Assembly: GCA_001898385.1 (NCBI GenBank)
Contig: MKTT01000104.1
Span: forward strand, 1-64,000
Direction: 5' to 3'
DNA length: 64,000 nucleotides
Origin: Planctomycetales bacterium 71-10
Lineage (GTDB): Bacteria > Planctomycetota > Planctomycetia > Isosphaerales > Isosphaeraceae
Shown here: piece after piece, positions 52,669 through 61,570 of the stretch
How the letters are laid out: each line of letters starts with the position of its first letter
Position numbering within the stretch: the first letter of the stretch is position 1
Notes under the pieces: generated by a model
Databases searched by the model: none
The model's input: the letters and a program-made list of their open reading frames with translations, nothing else
Told to the model about the DNA's origin: nothing
Translations under genes and position numbers: made by a program

Positions 52669-53871
52669 ATGAGCGCCGTCGCCGAGATGCTGGCCGCCCG
52701 GACGGGGAAGCCGTCGCGGGTCGTGGTGGGGATGATCTCCGGGACGAGCGCCGACTCGATCGACGCGGCGGTCTGCCGGATCGAGGGTTATGGCCTGCCG
52801 GCGGCCGGCCGTCCCGGGGCGCGGGTGGAGCTGTTGCACTACGCCGAGGCCCCCTATCCGGCCGAGACGCGGGCCCGCATCCTGGACCTGAAACGCTGGG
52901 GCGTCCGCGACGTGGCCGAGATGGGGGTCCTGGTCGCCGAGGCGTTCGCCGCCGCCTTCGACGTGGCCGTCGCCGGGGCCGGGCTGACGCCGGGGGACGT
53001 CGACCTGATCGGGTCGCACGGCCAGACGGTCTACCATCACAGCTCCGTCCCGGGCGCGATCGGCGCGACGCTCCAGGTCGGGGACGGCGACGTGCTGGCC
53101 GAGCGCACGGGGGCCCTGGTGATCGCCGACTTCCGGATGCGCGACGTCGCCGCCGGCGGCGAGGGGGCCCCGATCTCGCCGTTCGCCGACATCATCCTGT
53201 ACGCGCCCCGCGAGGCCGAGGCCGCGCCCGGGCGCCGGGCCGTGCTCAACCTGGGGGGCATCGCCAACGTCACGGTGCTCGACCCGGATCCGTCGCGGGT
53301 GTTCGGCTTCGACACCGGCCCGGCGAACACGCTGCTCGACCGCCTGGCCCGGCGGATCTCCGGCGGGGCGCTCGCCTGCGACCGCGACGGGGCGCTCGCG
53401 CGGGCGGGGACGGTCGACGGGGCCCTGGTCGATCGCCTGCTGGCCGAGGACGCCTACCTCGCGCGCCGGCCGCCGAAGTCGACGGGCTTCGAGATGTACG
53501 GCGACGACTTCGTCGAGCGGGCCGGGGTGCTCCTGGGCCGGTTCGACGCCGACCTGATGGCCACTCTGACCGAGTACACGGCGAGGACCGTGGCCGACGC
53601 CTTCGCGCGGTTCGTGCCGCCGGTCGTCGAGGTGATCGGGGCGGGCGGCGGGGTGAAGAACCCGGCGCTGTTCGGCCGGCTCGCCGAGCTGCTCGCCCCG
53701 GCCCGCCTGCTGCTGGGGGACGACCGCGGCGTCCCCGGCGATGCGCGCGAGGCGATGGCGTTCGCGGTCCTGGCGCACGAGGCCCTGTTCGGCCTGCCGA
53801 CGTCGCTCCCCTCCGTCACGGGGGCCCGCCGCCCGGCCGTGCTGGGGAAGTTCTGCCTGCCGGGGGGGTGA
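52669..53871 (+). CDS. anmK: Anhydro-N-acetylmuramic acid kinase
   Basis: A 400-residue sugar kinase that recycles the anhydro-MurNAc released from peptidoglycan. It has the ATP-binding GMISGTSADSIDAAV, catalytic region IGSHGQTVYHH, LNLGGIANVTVL, FDTGPANTLLD and IGAGGGVKNPALF, all standard. The usual GTSxDG reads GTSADS. Presence supports a peptidoglycan-recycling pathway, which is relevant since planctomycetes were once thought to lack peptidoglycan. It follows the deaminase gene by 34 nt and GGGGAGAGG serves as ribosome site. Confidence 0.93.
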   Translation: MSAVAEMLAARTGKPSRVVVGMISGTSADSIDAAVCRIEGYGLPAAGRPGARVELLHYAEAPYPAETRARILDLKRWGVRDVAEMGVLVAEAFAAAFDVAVAGAGLTPGDVDLIGSHGQTVYHHSSVPGAIGATLQVGDGDVLAERTGALVIADFRMRDVAAGGEGAPISPFADIILYAPREAEAAPGRRAVLNLGGIANVTVLDPDPSRVFGFDTGPANTLLDRLARRISGGALACDRDGALARAGTVDGALVDRLLAEDAYLARRPPKSTGFEMYGDDFVERAGVLLGRFDADLMATLTEYTARTVADAFARFVPPVVEVIGAGGGVKNPALFGRLAELLAPARLLLGDDRGVPGDAREAMAFAVLAHEALFGLPTSLPSVTGARRPAVLGKFCLPGG

Positions 53872-53986
53872 GCGGGCCGGCCCCGTCGTTCCGGGTGGCC
53901 GGGCGAAGGGCCAGTTGATAACCTCTTGAGGGCGGCCGGGGCCCGACGGGGGGCGTCCGGGCGCGGGCGGGGCGGGAGGCGGACTC

Positions 53987-55009
53987 TTGGACGGCGCGAC
54001 GAGGCCGCAGCGGTTGAGGGTCGGGGTCGTCGGCCTGGGTCGGCTCTGGGAGGGCCGGCACAAGCCGTCGCTGGCGCGGCTCCAGGACCGCTTCCGCGTC
54101 GCGGCGGTGTACGATCAGGTCGCCCGCCGCGCCGAGATCGAGGCGGCGCAGCTCGGCTGCGCGGCGTGCGAGGGGCTCGCCGCCCTGGTCGCCCGGCCGG
54201 ACGTGGACGTCGTCTACCTGCTGGCCCCCCAGTGGTTCGGCCTGCACGCGGCCTTCCTCGCCTGCGAGGCCGGCAAGCCCATCTACTGCGCCCTGCCGCT
54301 CTCCGGCGACGTGGCGGAGCTGGAACGCCTGGCGGCGCGGGTCGACGAGGCCGGCGTCCCGTTCACGCCCGAGTTCGCCCGCCGCTGCTACCCGGCGACG
54401 CTCCGGCTTCGCGAACTGCTGGCGACGACCCTGGGCCCGCCCCGGTTGATCGTCGGCCAGAGCCGCGTCGTCAGCTTCGACCGCTACGCCCAGCCGGGCC
54501 CGACCACGCAGGTCGTCCCGGTGCCGCTCGCCATCGACCCGGGGAGCTACCTGCTCGACTGGTGCTCGTTCCTCTTCGGGTCGACCCCGACGGCCGTCTC
54601 CGCGGCCGGGGCGCGGGTGCTGCCGCACCGGGCCCCCGCGGCCGACGATCGGGATTTCGACTCCTTCACCGCCCACTTCCCCGGCGGCGGGACGGCCCAG
54701 GTCTCGTACAGCCTCTACCACCGGGCCGAGTGGGGCGAGGCCGGCCGCTTCCTCCCCCCCTCGGGCTTCCAGGTCTTCGCCGAGCGCGGGGCGGCGTGGG
54801 TGGAGATGCCCGACCGCATCCAGTGGTGGGACGCCGAGGGCCCGCACGAGGAACGCCTCCCGGTCGAGCCGACCGTCGGCGACCTGCTCAACGACCAGTT
54901 CCACCGGCTCGTCCACGGGGCCCCTTCGTCGGCCCCCACGATCCGCGACGCCCTGGACGTCGCCCGGATCGTCGCCGACCTGGAGCGCGGCCGGGCCGGG
55001 GAGGGCTGA
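53987..55009 (+). CDS. Gfo/Idh/MocA-family protein lacking the EKP motif
   Basis: A 340-residue protein with an N-terminal Rossmann domain (VGVVGLGRLW near residue 10) and a C-terminal alpha/beta oxidoreductase domain. In active family members the Rossmann part ends in a conserved EKP with the catalytic lysine; here the same place reads KPIYCALPLSGDV, with Ala-Leu-Pro. It may therefore be non-catalytic or use other residues. Start is TTG at 53987, with GGGAGGC upstream; no ATG fits the Rossmann start. The membrane glycosyltransferase gene begins 3 nt after its stop, so the two are coupled. Confidence 0.85.
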   Translation: MDGATRPQRLRVGVVGLGRLWEGRHKPSLARLQDRFRVAAVYDQVARRAEIEAAQLGCAACEGLAALVARPDVDVVYLLAPQWFGLHAAFLACEAGKPIYCALPLSGDVAELERLAARVDEAGVPFTPEFARRCYPATLRLRELLATTLGPPRLIVGQSRVVSFDRYAQPGPTTQVVPVPLAIDPGSYLLDWCSFLFGSTPTAVSAAGARVLPHRAPAADDRDFDSFTAHFPGGGTAQVSYSLYHRAEWGEAGRFLPPSGFQVFAERGAAWVEMPDRIQWWDAEGPHEERLPVEPTVGDLLNDQFHRLVHGAPSSAPTIRDALDVARIVADLERGRAGEG

Positions 55010-55012
55010 CCC

Positions 55013-56665
55013 GTGCGCCGTCACGCCCCACTCGCCGCGACGATGGCGGCGGCGGCCGTCGGCTGGCTCCTCGTCTGGCGCGCGGCCGTCGCCTCGTCGG
55101 CGACCTACGACGAGACGACCTACCTGGACGCCGCCGCCCGCTGGTGGCGCGCCGGCGACGCCGTCGGCGTCACCCGGATGGGCTCGCCCAACCTGCCCTG
55201 GAAGGTGCAGCTCGCGCCGACGTTCCTGGCCCTGGACCTCGCCGGCCGGGGCGGGCTGATCGACGACCAGCCGCGACGCCAGGCCGAATTGCTGCCGATC
55301 GCCCGGCTGGGGGCGTCGTGGATCTGGCTCGCGGGGCTCGCGCTGACGGCCTGGTGGGCGCGAAGGCTGAACGACGCGAGGGCGATGGCCTTCGCGGCGT
55401 GGCTCTACGCCCTGAGCCCGAACCTGATCGCCCACGGCTCGCTCGTGACGATGGAGGCGCCGGTGACCGTCGCGACCGCCGCGGCGTTCCTGGCCTTCGG
55501 GTCGTTCCTGGCCTCGGGGCGCCGGCGCTGGTTCTGGGCGTCCGCGGCGCTCTGCGGGCTGGCGTTCGCGTGCAAGTTCACGGCGATCGTCTACCCGCCG
55601 ATCCTGGGCCTGATCTGGTGGCTGCACGACCGGCCCCGGCGCACGGCCCGCAAGGCGATCGCCATGGCCGGGTTCGTCGCGGCGATGCTCGCGGCCGACT
55701 TCGCGCTGACCGGCTTCGCCACGCTCCCCCTGAGCCCGGCGACCGGCGAGCACCCGAGCGCCGTCGGCCGATTCGGGGCGCTGGTCGCGCGGGCGTACGA
55801 GACGCCGATCCCCCAGGACTGGGTGGGCTTCGCGACGCAGATGCGGCACCAGGCGTCGGGCGGGCCGAGCTACCTGCTGGGCGAGCGCCGGATGTGGGGG
55901 TGGCGATACTACTACCTCGTCGCGATGGCGGTGAAGGTGCCGCTCGCGCTCTGGCTGATGGCGGGGGCCCGCCTGGGGCGCGACGGCCCCCGCGCCTGCC
56001 TGACGCGCGAGCCCGACCGGATGCTGTTGCAAGCGATGGTGCTGTTCTTCGCCGTCGCCTCCGCGGGGTCGTCGCGGAACTACGGCGTGCGCTACCTGCT
56101 GCCGATGGCGCCGCCGGCGATCGTGTGGATCTCGCGGGCGGCGAGGGGAGGGGAGGGCGGAGCGACCCGAGGCCGTGCGGTCCGCGGGGTCGTGCTGGCC
56201 CTGGGCCTGCTCGGCCAGGCGGTCGCGGTGGCGAGCGTCTATCCCGACGAGCTGACGTACTTCAACGCCCTGGCCGGCGGCCGGCGGGGGGGCCGGTCCG
56301 TGCTGTCGGATTCGAACCTCGACTGGGGCCAGGGCCTGCGCTCACTGCGGCGGCTCCAGGACGCCCGCCCGGAGTTCCGCGACCTGACCTTCTATTATTT
56401 CGGCGACGTCGACCCGTCCGCCTACGGCGTCGCGGGGGCCCATCACGTCGTCGACGCCGTCGGGGCCTGGCCGGCCCCGCCGCCGGTGGGCTCGGTCGCG
56501 ACGCGATACGTCGCCGTCTCGGCCTCGCTCCAGCACGGCCCCTGGGGGCCGGACGGATTCTTCGCCGCGCTCGACGGCGTCGAGCCGGTCGCGACGACGG
56601 ACGACGGGACGATCGCGGTGTATCGCAACCCCGCTCCGGTTCGGCTGATGCCTGTCGCGCCCTGA
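55013..56665 (+). CDS. Membrane glycosyltransferase, PMT/ArnT (GT39-like) type
   Basis: A 550-residue protein with about 11 hydrophobic segments. The first extracytoplasmic loop has the acidic motif TYDETTYLDAAARWW (about residues 32-46), the Asp-Glu of PMT/ArnT enzymes that use lipid-linked sugars. A later extracytoplasmic region includes DSNLDWGQGL, typical of PMT_2-type proteins. It probably transfers a sugar from polyprenyl phosphate to an envelope acceptor. The GTG start lies 3 nt after the previous stop. Acceptor unknown. Confidence 0.85.
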   Translation: MRRHAPLAATMAAAAVGWLLVWRAAVASSATYDETTYLDAAARWWRAGDAVGVTRMGSPNLPWKVQLAPTFLALDLAGRGGLIDDQPRRQAELLPIARLGASWIWLAGLALTAWWARRLNDARAMAFAAWLYALSPNLIAHGSLVTMEAPVTVATAAAFLAFGSFLASGRRRWFWASAALCGLAFACKFTAIVYPPILGLIWWLHDRPRRTARKAIAMAGFVAAMLAADFALTGFATLPLSPATGEHPSAVGRFGALVARAYETPIPQDWVGFATQMRHQASGGPSYLLGERRMWGWRYYYLVAMAVKVPLALWLMAGARLGRDGPRACLTREPDRMLLQAMVLFFAVASAGSSRNYGVRYLLPMAPPAIVWISRAARGGEGGATRGRAVRGVVLALGLLGQAVAVASVYPDELTYFNALAGGRRGGRSVLSDSNLDWGQGLRSLRRLQDARPEFRDLTFYYFGDVDPSAYGVAGAHHVVDAVGAWPAPPPVGSVATRYVAVSASLQHGPWGPDGFFAALDGVEPVATTDDGTIAVYRNPAPVRLMPVAP

Positions 56666-56721
56666 TGTTAGAATGGGACGTCGGCACGATCGGACGCGAA
56701 CAGGGAGACGGAAGGGCGGAC

Positions 56722-57627
56722 ATGGCGATCAAGGGGATCCTGGAGCGGTTCAAGAAGGGGCTGGCGCGCACGGCGCAGCTGTTCAACGTCCGGTCGTGGT
56801 TCGGGCGGAAGGTCGACCAGGCGTTCCTGGACGAGCTGGAGGGGCGGCTCATCCAGGCGGACGTCGGCGTGGCGGCGACGGGGCGGATCATCGACTCCGT
56901 GCGCGAGGCGTTCGCCGAGAAGACGGCCGACGAGAACCTCGTGGCGTTCGTGAAGGCCCAGCTCAAGGAGCTGCTGAGCGAGCCCGGCGCCGAGTCGCTG
57001 GCGGTCGCCGCCAAGAAGCCGAGCGTCTACCTGATCGCCGGCGTGAACGGCTCGGGGAAGACGACGTCGATCGCCAAGCTGGCGCAGCGGCTCCGCGACG
57101 AGGGGAAGTCGGTCTGCCTGGCCGCGTGCGACACCTTCCGCGCCGCGGCGGCCGACCAGCTCTCGATCTGGGCCGGCCGCGCCGGCTGCGAGATCGTCTG
57201 CGGCGCGCCGGGGGCCGACCCGGCGAGCGTGGCGCACGACGCCTGCCAGCGCGCCCTGGCGCGGGGCTCGGACGTGCTGATCGTCGACACCGCCGGCCGG
57301 CTCCACACCCAGACCCACCTGATGCGCGAGCTGGAGAAGATCGTCGGGGTCGTCCGCCGCCAGATCCCCGGGGCCCCGCACGAGGTCCTGCTGGTCCTGG
57401 ACGGGACCAACGGCCAGAACGCGATCCGCCAGGCCGAGGTCTTCACCAAGAGCATCGGCACGACGGGCGTCATCCTGACGAAGCTCGACGGCACGGCCAA
57501 GGGGGGCGTGGCGGTCGCCGTCCGGCAGACGATGAAGCTGCCGATCAAGTTCGTCGGCGTGGGCGAGGCCATCGAGGACTTCCAGCCGTTCGACGCCGAC
57601 GCCTTCGTGGAGTCGCTGTTCGCCTGA
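56722..57627 (+). CDS. ftsY: Signal recognition particle receptor FtsY
   Basis: A 301-residue SRP receptor, the GTPase that docks SRP-ribosome complexes on the membrane. Helical N domain (1-95) followed by the G domain: GVNGSGKTT (107-115), DTFRAAAADQL, DTAGRLHTQ, TKLDGTAKGG and the closing GVGEAIEDFQPF. The acidic A domain of E. coli FtsY is absent, which is usual in many phyla. The ATG at 56722 is preferred over 56665 because the N domain begins at MAIKGILERFKKGL and GGAAGGG lies before it. A palindromic element follows the gene. Confidence 0.95.
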   Translation: MAIKGILERFKKGLARTAQLFNVRSWFGRKVDQAFLDELEGRLIQADVGVAATGRIIDSVREAFAEKTADENLVAFVKAQLKELLSEPGAESLAVAAKKPSVYLIAGVNGSGKTTSIAKLAQRLRDEGKSVCLAACDTFRAAAADQLSIWAGRAGCEIVCGAPGADPASVAHDACQRALARGSDVLIVDTAGRLHTQTHLMRELEKIVGVVRRQIPGAPHEVLLVLDGTNGQNAIRQAEVFTKSIGTTGVILTKLDGTAKGGVAVAVRQTMKLPIKFVGVGEAIEDFQPFDADAFVESLFA

Positions 57628-57641
57628 GCCGCGCCGGGGTT

Positions 57642-57906
57642 TGCCTTGGGAATTCGGCGGATCGCGTCGGAGGTTGAGGGGGCATCCTGACGGCCTTCCC
57701 CCCTGGCGGGGGAAGGTGGCCCGAAGGGCCGGATGAGGGGGACGACGTGCGCGGAGGCCGCCGGATTTCGCGCCGGCCCGGACGGGCGGGCCTTCGAATC
57801 TCGACGGCGCTTTTGCTTCGCGTCCCCCTCATCTGACCGCTTCGCGGTCTGTCTTCCCCCGCAAGGGGGGAAGACGTCGGACATCGACCGCCGAATTCCC
57901 AAGGCA
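57642..57906. repeat. 19-nt perfect inverted repeat flanking element C
   Basis: TGCCTTGGGAATTCGGCGG at 57642-57660 is matched by its exact complement at 57888-57906. The four-hairpin element copy C lies wholly between the two arms, repeating the nested layout seen at 13.1-13.6 kb. Confidence 0.85.
57691..57880. repeat. Copy C of the ~190-bp four-hairpin element, reversed
   Basis: Read on the minus strand it has TCTTCCCCC-CTTG-CGGGGGAAGA, GACCGC-GAA-GCGGTC, AGATGAGGGGG, a centre close to that of copy D, then GGCCCTTCGGGCC and CCTTCCCCC-GCCA-GGGGGGAAGG. The opposite orientation relative to A, B and D shows the element is not simply part of gene-flanking sequence. Confidence 0.85.
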
Positions 57907-58059
57907 CGCCCGCCGTGCCGCCGAGTCGGCCTCGATTGACAGGGCGGGCGGAATGTGGATAACACGGTCGCCCCGCGACGCGCCCGGCGTCGTCCGCCCA
58001 GGGAAGGGCCCGGACGCCGCGGCGACCTCTCGCGTCGGGGGCGGATCCGTGGAGGATGG

Positions 58060-59538
58060 ATGGCGACCTTCCGCATCGACGCGACGCCGGCCCGGCTCCG
58101 CTCCTGGGTCGACCGGGCCCGCAAGGCGACCGCCGGCCGCCCGGCGGCCGCGAGGCTCGGCCTGCTGGCGCTGGTGGCGGGCGGCCTCGCCGTGGCCGGC
58201 TGCCTGGCCGCCTGGTCGATCGCCCCGGCCGATCGCGTCCCGCTGGCGGCGGGTCGGTCGTTCCGCAAGGTCGACCTCGACAAGATCGAGCGGGCCCTCC
58301 AGAAAGGGGGGGTCGACTACGCGATCGACGGCCGCCGCGTGGTCGTGCCGAGCCGATCGGCCGAGGCCGCCGCGACGATCGTCGCCGGGCTCGACCTCGG
58401 CCCGCGCACGCCCGACGAGCTGCGCGAAGGCTCGGCCCCCTCGTCGTGGCTCTTCGAGTCGTCCCGCGAGCGGGACGAGCGGCTCCAGCGCGACCGGGCG
58501 AAGGTCTACGAGTCGATCATCGACGGCCTGCCGAACGTCGAGAGTTCCTTCGTCTCCCTCCCCGTCCGCGAGCGCGTCCGCGCGTCGTCGAGGACGGCCC
58601 CGAAGGCGACGTGCCTGGTGCAGGTGCAGACCGAGGAGGGGGCGGAACTCTCGCCGGGGACGGTCGAGTCGATCATCTCGATCCTGGCCACCGCCGCGCC
58701 CGGCCTGACCCGGGAGTCGTTCTGGATCGGCGACGGCGAGGGGCGGATCTATCGCGATCCCAGCAAGCCCGACCTCGCGGCGCAGTCGACCAACCGGGCC
58801 CGCGAGGAGGAGCTGACGCGCCGGATCCTCGACAAGCTCGCCCCGTGGATCAAGGACGTGCTGGTGCTGGTCCAGCTCGAAGACGTCGCCGCCGAGTCGC
58901 CGGCGCCCTCGCCGCGACCCGAGGCCCCGACGCCGGGGGTCGCGGTCGGGCTCAATCGCGCGATGGAGGTCGACGCCGACGAGCCGGCCCCGGAAGCCGA
59001 CGCCCCGGCGGTCGCGGCGGCCGAGCCGGCGCGGAAGCGGGGCGGGGCCTGGGTGTTCGTGCCGCGGAGCTACTACTACAACGCCAGCCGGCTCCCGGGC
59101 GGCGGCCAGCCGTCGCACGAGGACTACATCGCCCTGAAGAACAAGACCGAGCAGGTCATCCAGACGACCGTCCGGCTCGCGTCGTCCGAGGCCGACGTCG
59201 ACTGGGCCCCGACGATCGTCGACGTCCTGCCCGACGAGGTGCCCGCCGAGGGCCCGTCCCCCGGCGCGACGGCGGCCTCGCGGCGGTCGGCCCGCGAGTG
59301 GGCGGTGGCGGGGTCGGCGGGGGCGGCGGCGGCGGCCCTGGTGGCCCTCGGGACGTGGATCTTCGGCCGCCAGCCGGCCCGCAAGGCCGCGCCCAGCCGG
59401 GGCGGCCTGCGCTACCACCGCGGCTCGCCCGGGGCGCCCGCCCCGACGGAGCGCGTCCTCGAATTCGTCCGGCGCAATCCGGAGACGGCCTTCAGCGTCC
59501 TGAACCGCTGGACGGCCCAGGGAGGGGGGAGGTCATGA
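58060..59538 (+). CDS. fliF: FliF-like MS-ring protein of a flagellar-type export system
   Basis: A 492-residue FliF/YscJ-type ring protein. First membrane helix at about 33-54, ring-building motifs 1 and 2 at about 60-115 and 135-230 (VYESIIDGLPNVESSFVSLP, then SPGTVESIISILATAAPGL), a shortened third domain at about 245-390 with an Ala/Pro/Glu-rich insert, second helix at about 415-435, and a short cytosolic tail (465-487) with LEFVRRNPETAFSVLNRW, which matches the FliG-binding end of FliF. Somewhat shorter than most FliF proteins (about 530-560). GGAGG precedes the ATG by only 4 nt. Overlaps fliG (ATGA). Confidence 0.85.
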   Translation: MATFRIDATPARLRSWVDRARKATAGRPAAARLGLLALVAGGLAVAGCLAAWSIAPADRVPLAAGRSFRKVDLDKIERALQKGGVDYAIDGRRVVVPSRSAEAAATIVAGLDLGPRTPDELREGSAPSSWLFESSRERDERLQRDRAKVYESIIDGLPNVESSFVSLPVRERVRASSRTAPKATCLVQVQTEEGAELSPGTVESIISILATAAPGLTRESFWIGDGEGRIYRDPSKPDLAAQSTNRAREEELTRRILDKLAPWIKDVLVLVQLEDVAAESPAPSPRPEAPTPGVAVGLNRAMEVDADEPAPEADAPAVAAAEPARKRGGAWVFVPRSYYYNASRLPGGGQPSHEDYIALKNKTEQVIQTTVRLASSEADVDWAPTIVDVLPDEVPAEGPSPGATAASRRSAREWAVAGSAGAAAAALVALGTWIFGRQPARKAAPSRGGLRYHRGSPGAPAPTERVLEFVRRNPETAFSVLNRWTAQGGGRS

Positions 59539-60164
59539 ACGCCGCATCGTCCCCGTCCGCGTCCCCCAGGCCGACGGCCTGGCGCGAGGACCCCACCGAG
59601 GCCCCACGCGACCCCGCCGCCGGGGTCGGCCCCGCGCCGGCCGAGGCGCCGTCGATCTCCGCGATCCCGCCGCTGCGCAAGGCGGCGATCGTGCTCGTCA
59701 GCCTGGAGCAGTCGATCTCGTCGCAATTGCTGGCTCATCTCGACCCGGAGGCGGTGGAGGCCGTCACCTGGGAGATCGCCCGGATGGACCGCGTCGACCC
59801 GGCGGAGCAGGCCGTGGTCCTGGAGGAGTTTCTCAGCCTGGGCCTGCGCCGGCTCTGCTTCGTCTTCGACGACGTCCTCCGCATGGACGACGCCGAGGTT
59901 CGCGCCGCGTTCCGCCCGGAGGATGCCGAGGCCTGGGCGCTCGCCCTGGCCGGGTCGGCCCCGCCGCTGCGGGCGAAGGTGCTGGGTGCCCTGAACGCCT
60001 CGGCCGCCCTGGTGCTCCAGCGCCACCTGGAGGGCCTGGGCCCCTTCCGCCTCTCCGACACCGAGGTCGCGCAGGTGGAGGTCGCCGAGCGGATCCGCAT
60101 GCTCTCCGACCAGGGCGCCCTCGACCTGCCCGACCCCAGCGGCCGGGAAGAGGTGCTCGTCTGA
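59535..60164 (+). CDS. fliG: Truncated FliG-like protein: N domain joined to distal C domain
   Basis: Only 209 residues, against about 330-350 for FliG. A disordered N-terminal stretch (1-44) is followed by a FliG N domain (46-102: LRKAAIVLVSLEQSISSQLL to VVLEEF), then directly by the last part of the C domain (107-198: FVFDDVLRMDD to IRMLSDQGALDLP). The middle domain that binds FliM is missing. Aligned without gaps to E. coli FliG as remembered, the torque residues K264, R281, D288 and D289 correspond to Ala139, Ser156, Arg163 and His164; only R297 is kept (Arg172). Its FliF-binding part remains. Overlaps fliF by ATGA, so it is translated with it. A rotor role is unlikely. Confidence 0.8.
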   Translation: MNAASSPSASPRPTAWREDPTEAPRDPAAGVGPAPAEAPSISAIPPLRKAAIVLVSLEQSISSQLLAHLDPEAVEAVTWEIARMDRVDPAEQAVVLEEFLSLGLRRLCFVFDDVLRMDDAEVRAAFRPEDAEAWALALAGSAPPLRAKVLGALNASAALVLQRHLEGLGPFRLSDTEVAQVEVAERIRMLSDQGALDLPDPSGREEVLV

Positions 60165-60229
60165 TCGCGACGGGATCCCGCCCATTCACGCACCCCCGAC
60201 CGGCTCCGCGACGACCGAAGGAACCTCGC

Positions 60230-60727
60230 ATGGCCCCAGCCAGGCTCATCTTGACGACGCTCGCCTTGACCCTCGGGGTCGCCGCGGCCTCCCCGGCGCA
60301 GGACGCCGGGGCCGACGACCGGGCGAAGGCCCCGCGGACGATCGCCGGCGAGCGATCGAAGAAGACCGCGCAGGCGCCGGTCTCGCAGGCGTGGTGGCTG
60401 GGGACGACCGTGATGATCCTGGCCCTGGGTGGCGCCGGCGCCGTCTGCGCGGCCGCCCGGAAGCAGTGCTCGGCCGGGGCGGCGGTCAAGCTCCAGGTCG
60501 TCGGCCGGGTCCACCTCCCGCCGCGTCATTCCGTCTTCGCCGTCAAGGCCGGCGGCCGGACGCTCCTCATCGGCACCGGCCCGCAAGGGGGCCCGACTCT
60601 CCTCGGCGAGCTGGACGACGAGCCCGCGGAGGCACCCGCCCCGGCCGCCGTCGCTCCCGCGCCCGCCCCCCATCGCCCGGTCCACGCCCAGAGCCGCTTC
60701 GACGTGCGGATCGGAGACGAGTCATGA
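60230..60727 (+). CDS. fliO: FliO-like protein
   Basis: A 165-residue protein with a signal-like N-terminus (1-23), a short periplasmic stretch, one membrane helix (about 55-75, WWLGTTVMILALGGAGAVCA) and a cytosolic beta domain (VVGRVHLPPRHSVFAVKAGGRTLLIGT) matching FliO, the assembly chaperone for the FliP-FliR pore. The rest is Pro/Ala-rich. FliO is poorly conserved, so identification leans on position directly before fliP, whose start overlaps its stop (ATGA). Confidence 0.8.
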   Translation: MAPARLILTTLALTLGVAAASPAQDAGADDRAKAPRTIAGERSKKTAQAPVSQAWWLGTTVMILALGGAGAVCAAARKQCSAGAAVKLQVVGRVHLPPRHSVFAVKAGGRTLLIGTGPQGGPTLLGELDDEPAEAPAPAAVAPAPAPHRPVHAQSRFDVRIGDES

Positions 60728-61548
60728 GGCGGAGCCTTCGCGCCGGGGCCTTCGCGCTGCTTTTCCTGACGAGCCTCGCCGCCGTCTCGGCCCAGACCGC
60801 GCCGGGCCCGGCGCCGCGGCGGCCCGATCCGGTCTCGCGGATCAACAAGCCGGCCGAGGTCCACGACCCGCCGGCGCTGAGCCCGGCCGACGCCGTGCGG
60901 TCGGTCCAGACGGTGGTGCTGTTCGGCGCGGCCTCGCTCCTGCCGGTGGCCCTGCTGATGATCACGCCGTTCGTGCGGATCAACATCGTGCTCATCCTGC
61001 TGCGGCAGGCGCTGGGGAGCCCGCAGGTGCCGGGGAACCAGGTGCTCATGGCCCTGGCGCTGCTGCTCAGCGCGATCGTCATGCGGCCCGTGGCCGAGAA
61101 GGTCTATGCAGACGCCGTCGAGCCGTACATGGCCGGCAAGGCCGGCGCGGTCGCGGCCTGGAACGCCGGGTCCGCGCCGGTGAAGGCGTTCATGGTCGAC
61201 CAGATCGACCGGAACAACCACCACGATTACCTGACCACGCTGCACGAGCGGGCGCATCCCGACTCGCCGGCCGCGTCGGCCGATCCGGCGCGGGCGGCGG
61301 ACTTCGAGCTGGGCGTGGTGGCGCCGGCGTACATCCTCAGCGAGCTGACGACGGCCCTGAAGATCGGCTTCATGCTGTATCTGCCGTTCCTGGTCATCGA
61401 CTTGGTGGTCTCGGCCGTACTGGCGGCGATGGGCCTGTTCATGATGCCGCCGACGCTGGTGTCGACGCCCGCCAAGCTCATCGTCTTCGTCCTGGCGGAC
61501 GGCTGGCTGCTGGTGGCCGACATGCTGCTCGCCGGGCTCTCGGGCTGA
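60724..61548 (+). CDS. fliP: FliP, export gate subunit
   Basis: A 274-residue FliP with cleavable signal peptide (about 1-26) and the family's core: LLMITPFVRINIVLILLRQALGS near residue 80, a periplasmic loop, VVAPAYILSELTTALKIGF, and FMMPPTLVSTPAKLIVFVLADGW. FliP, FliQ and FliR form the helical pore through which flagellar-type and type III systems export unfolded protein. Motifs are well kept compared with FliG and FlhB in the same cluster, which suggests the pore is functional. ATG overlaps fliO stop. Confidence 0.93.
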   Translation: MRRSLRAGAFALLFLTSLAAVSAQTAPGPAPRRPDPVSRINKPAEVHDPPALSPADAVRSVQTVVLFGAASLLPVALLMITPFVRINIVLILLRQALGSPQVPGNQVLMALALLLSAIVMRPVAEKVYADAVEPYMAGKAGAVAAWNAGSAPVKAFMVDQIDRNNHHDYLTTLHERAHPDSPAASADPARAADFELGVVAPAYILSELTTALKIGFMLYLPFLVIDLVVSAVLAAMGLFMMPPTLVSTPAKLIVFVLADGWLLVADMLLAGLSG

Positions 61549-61570
61549 ACCATCGGATCGGAGGTTGGGC

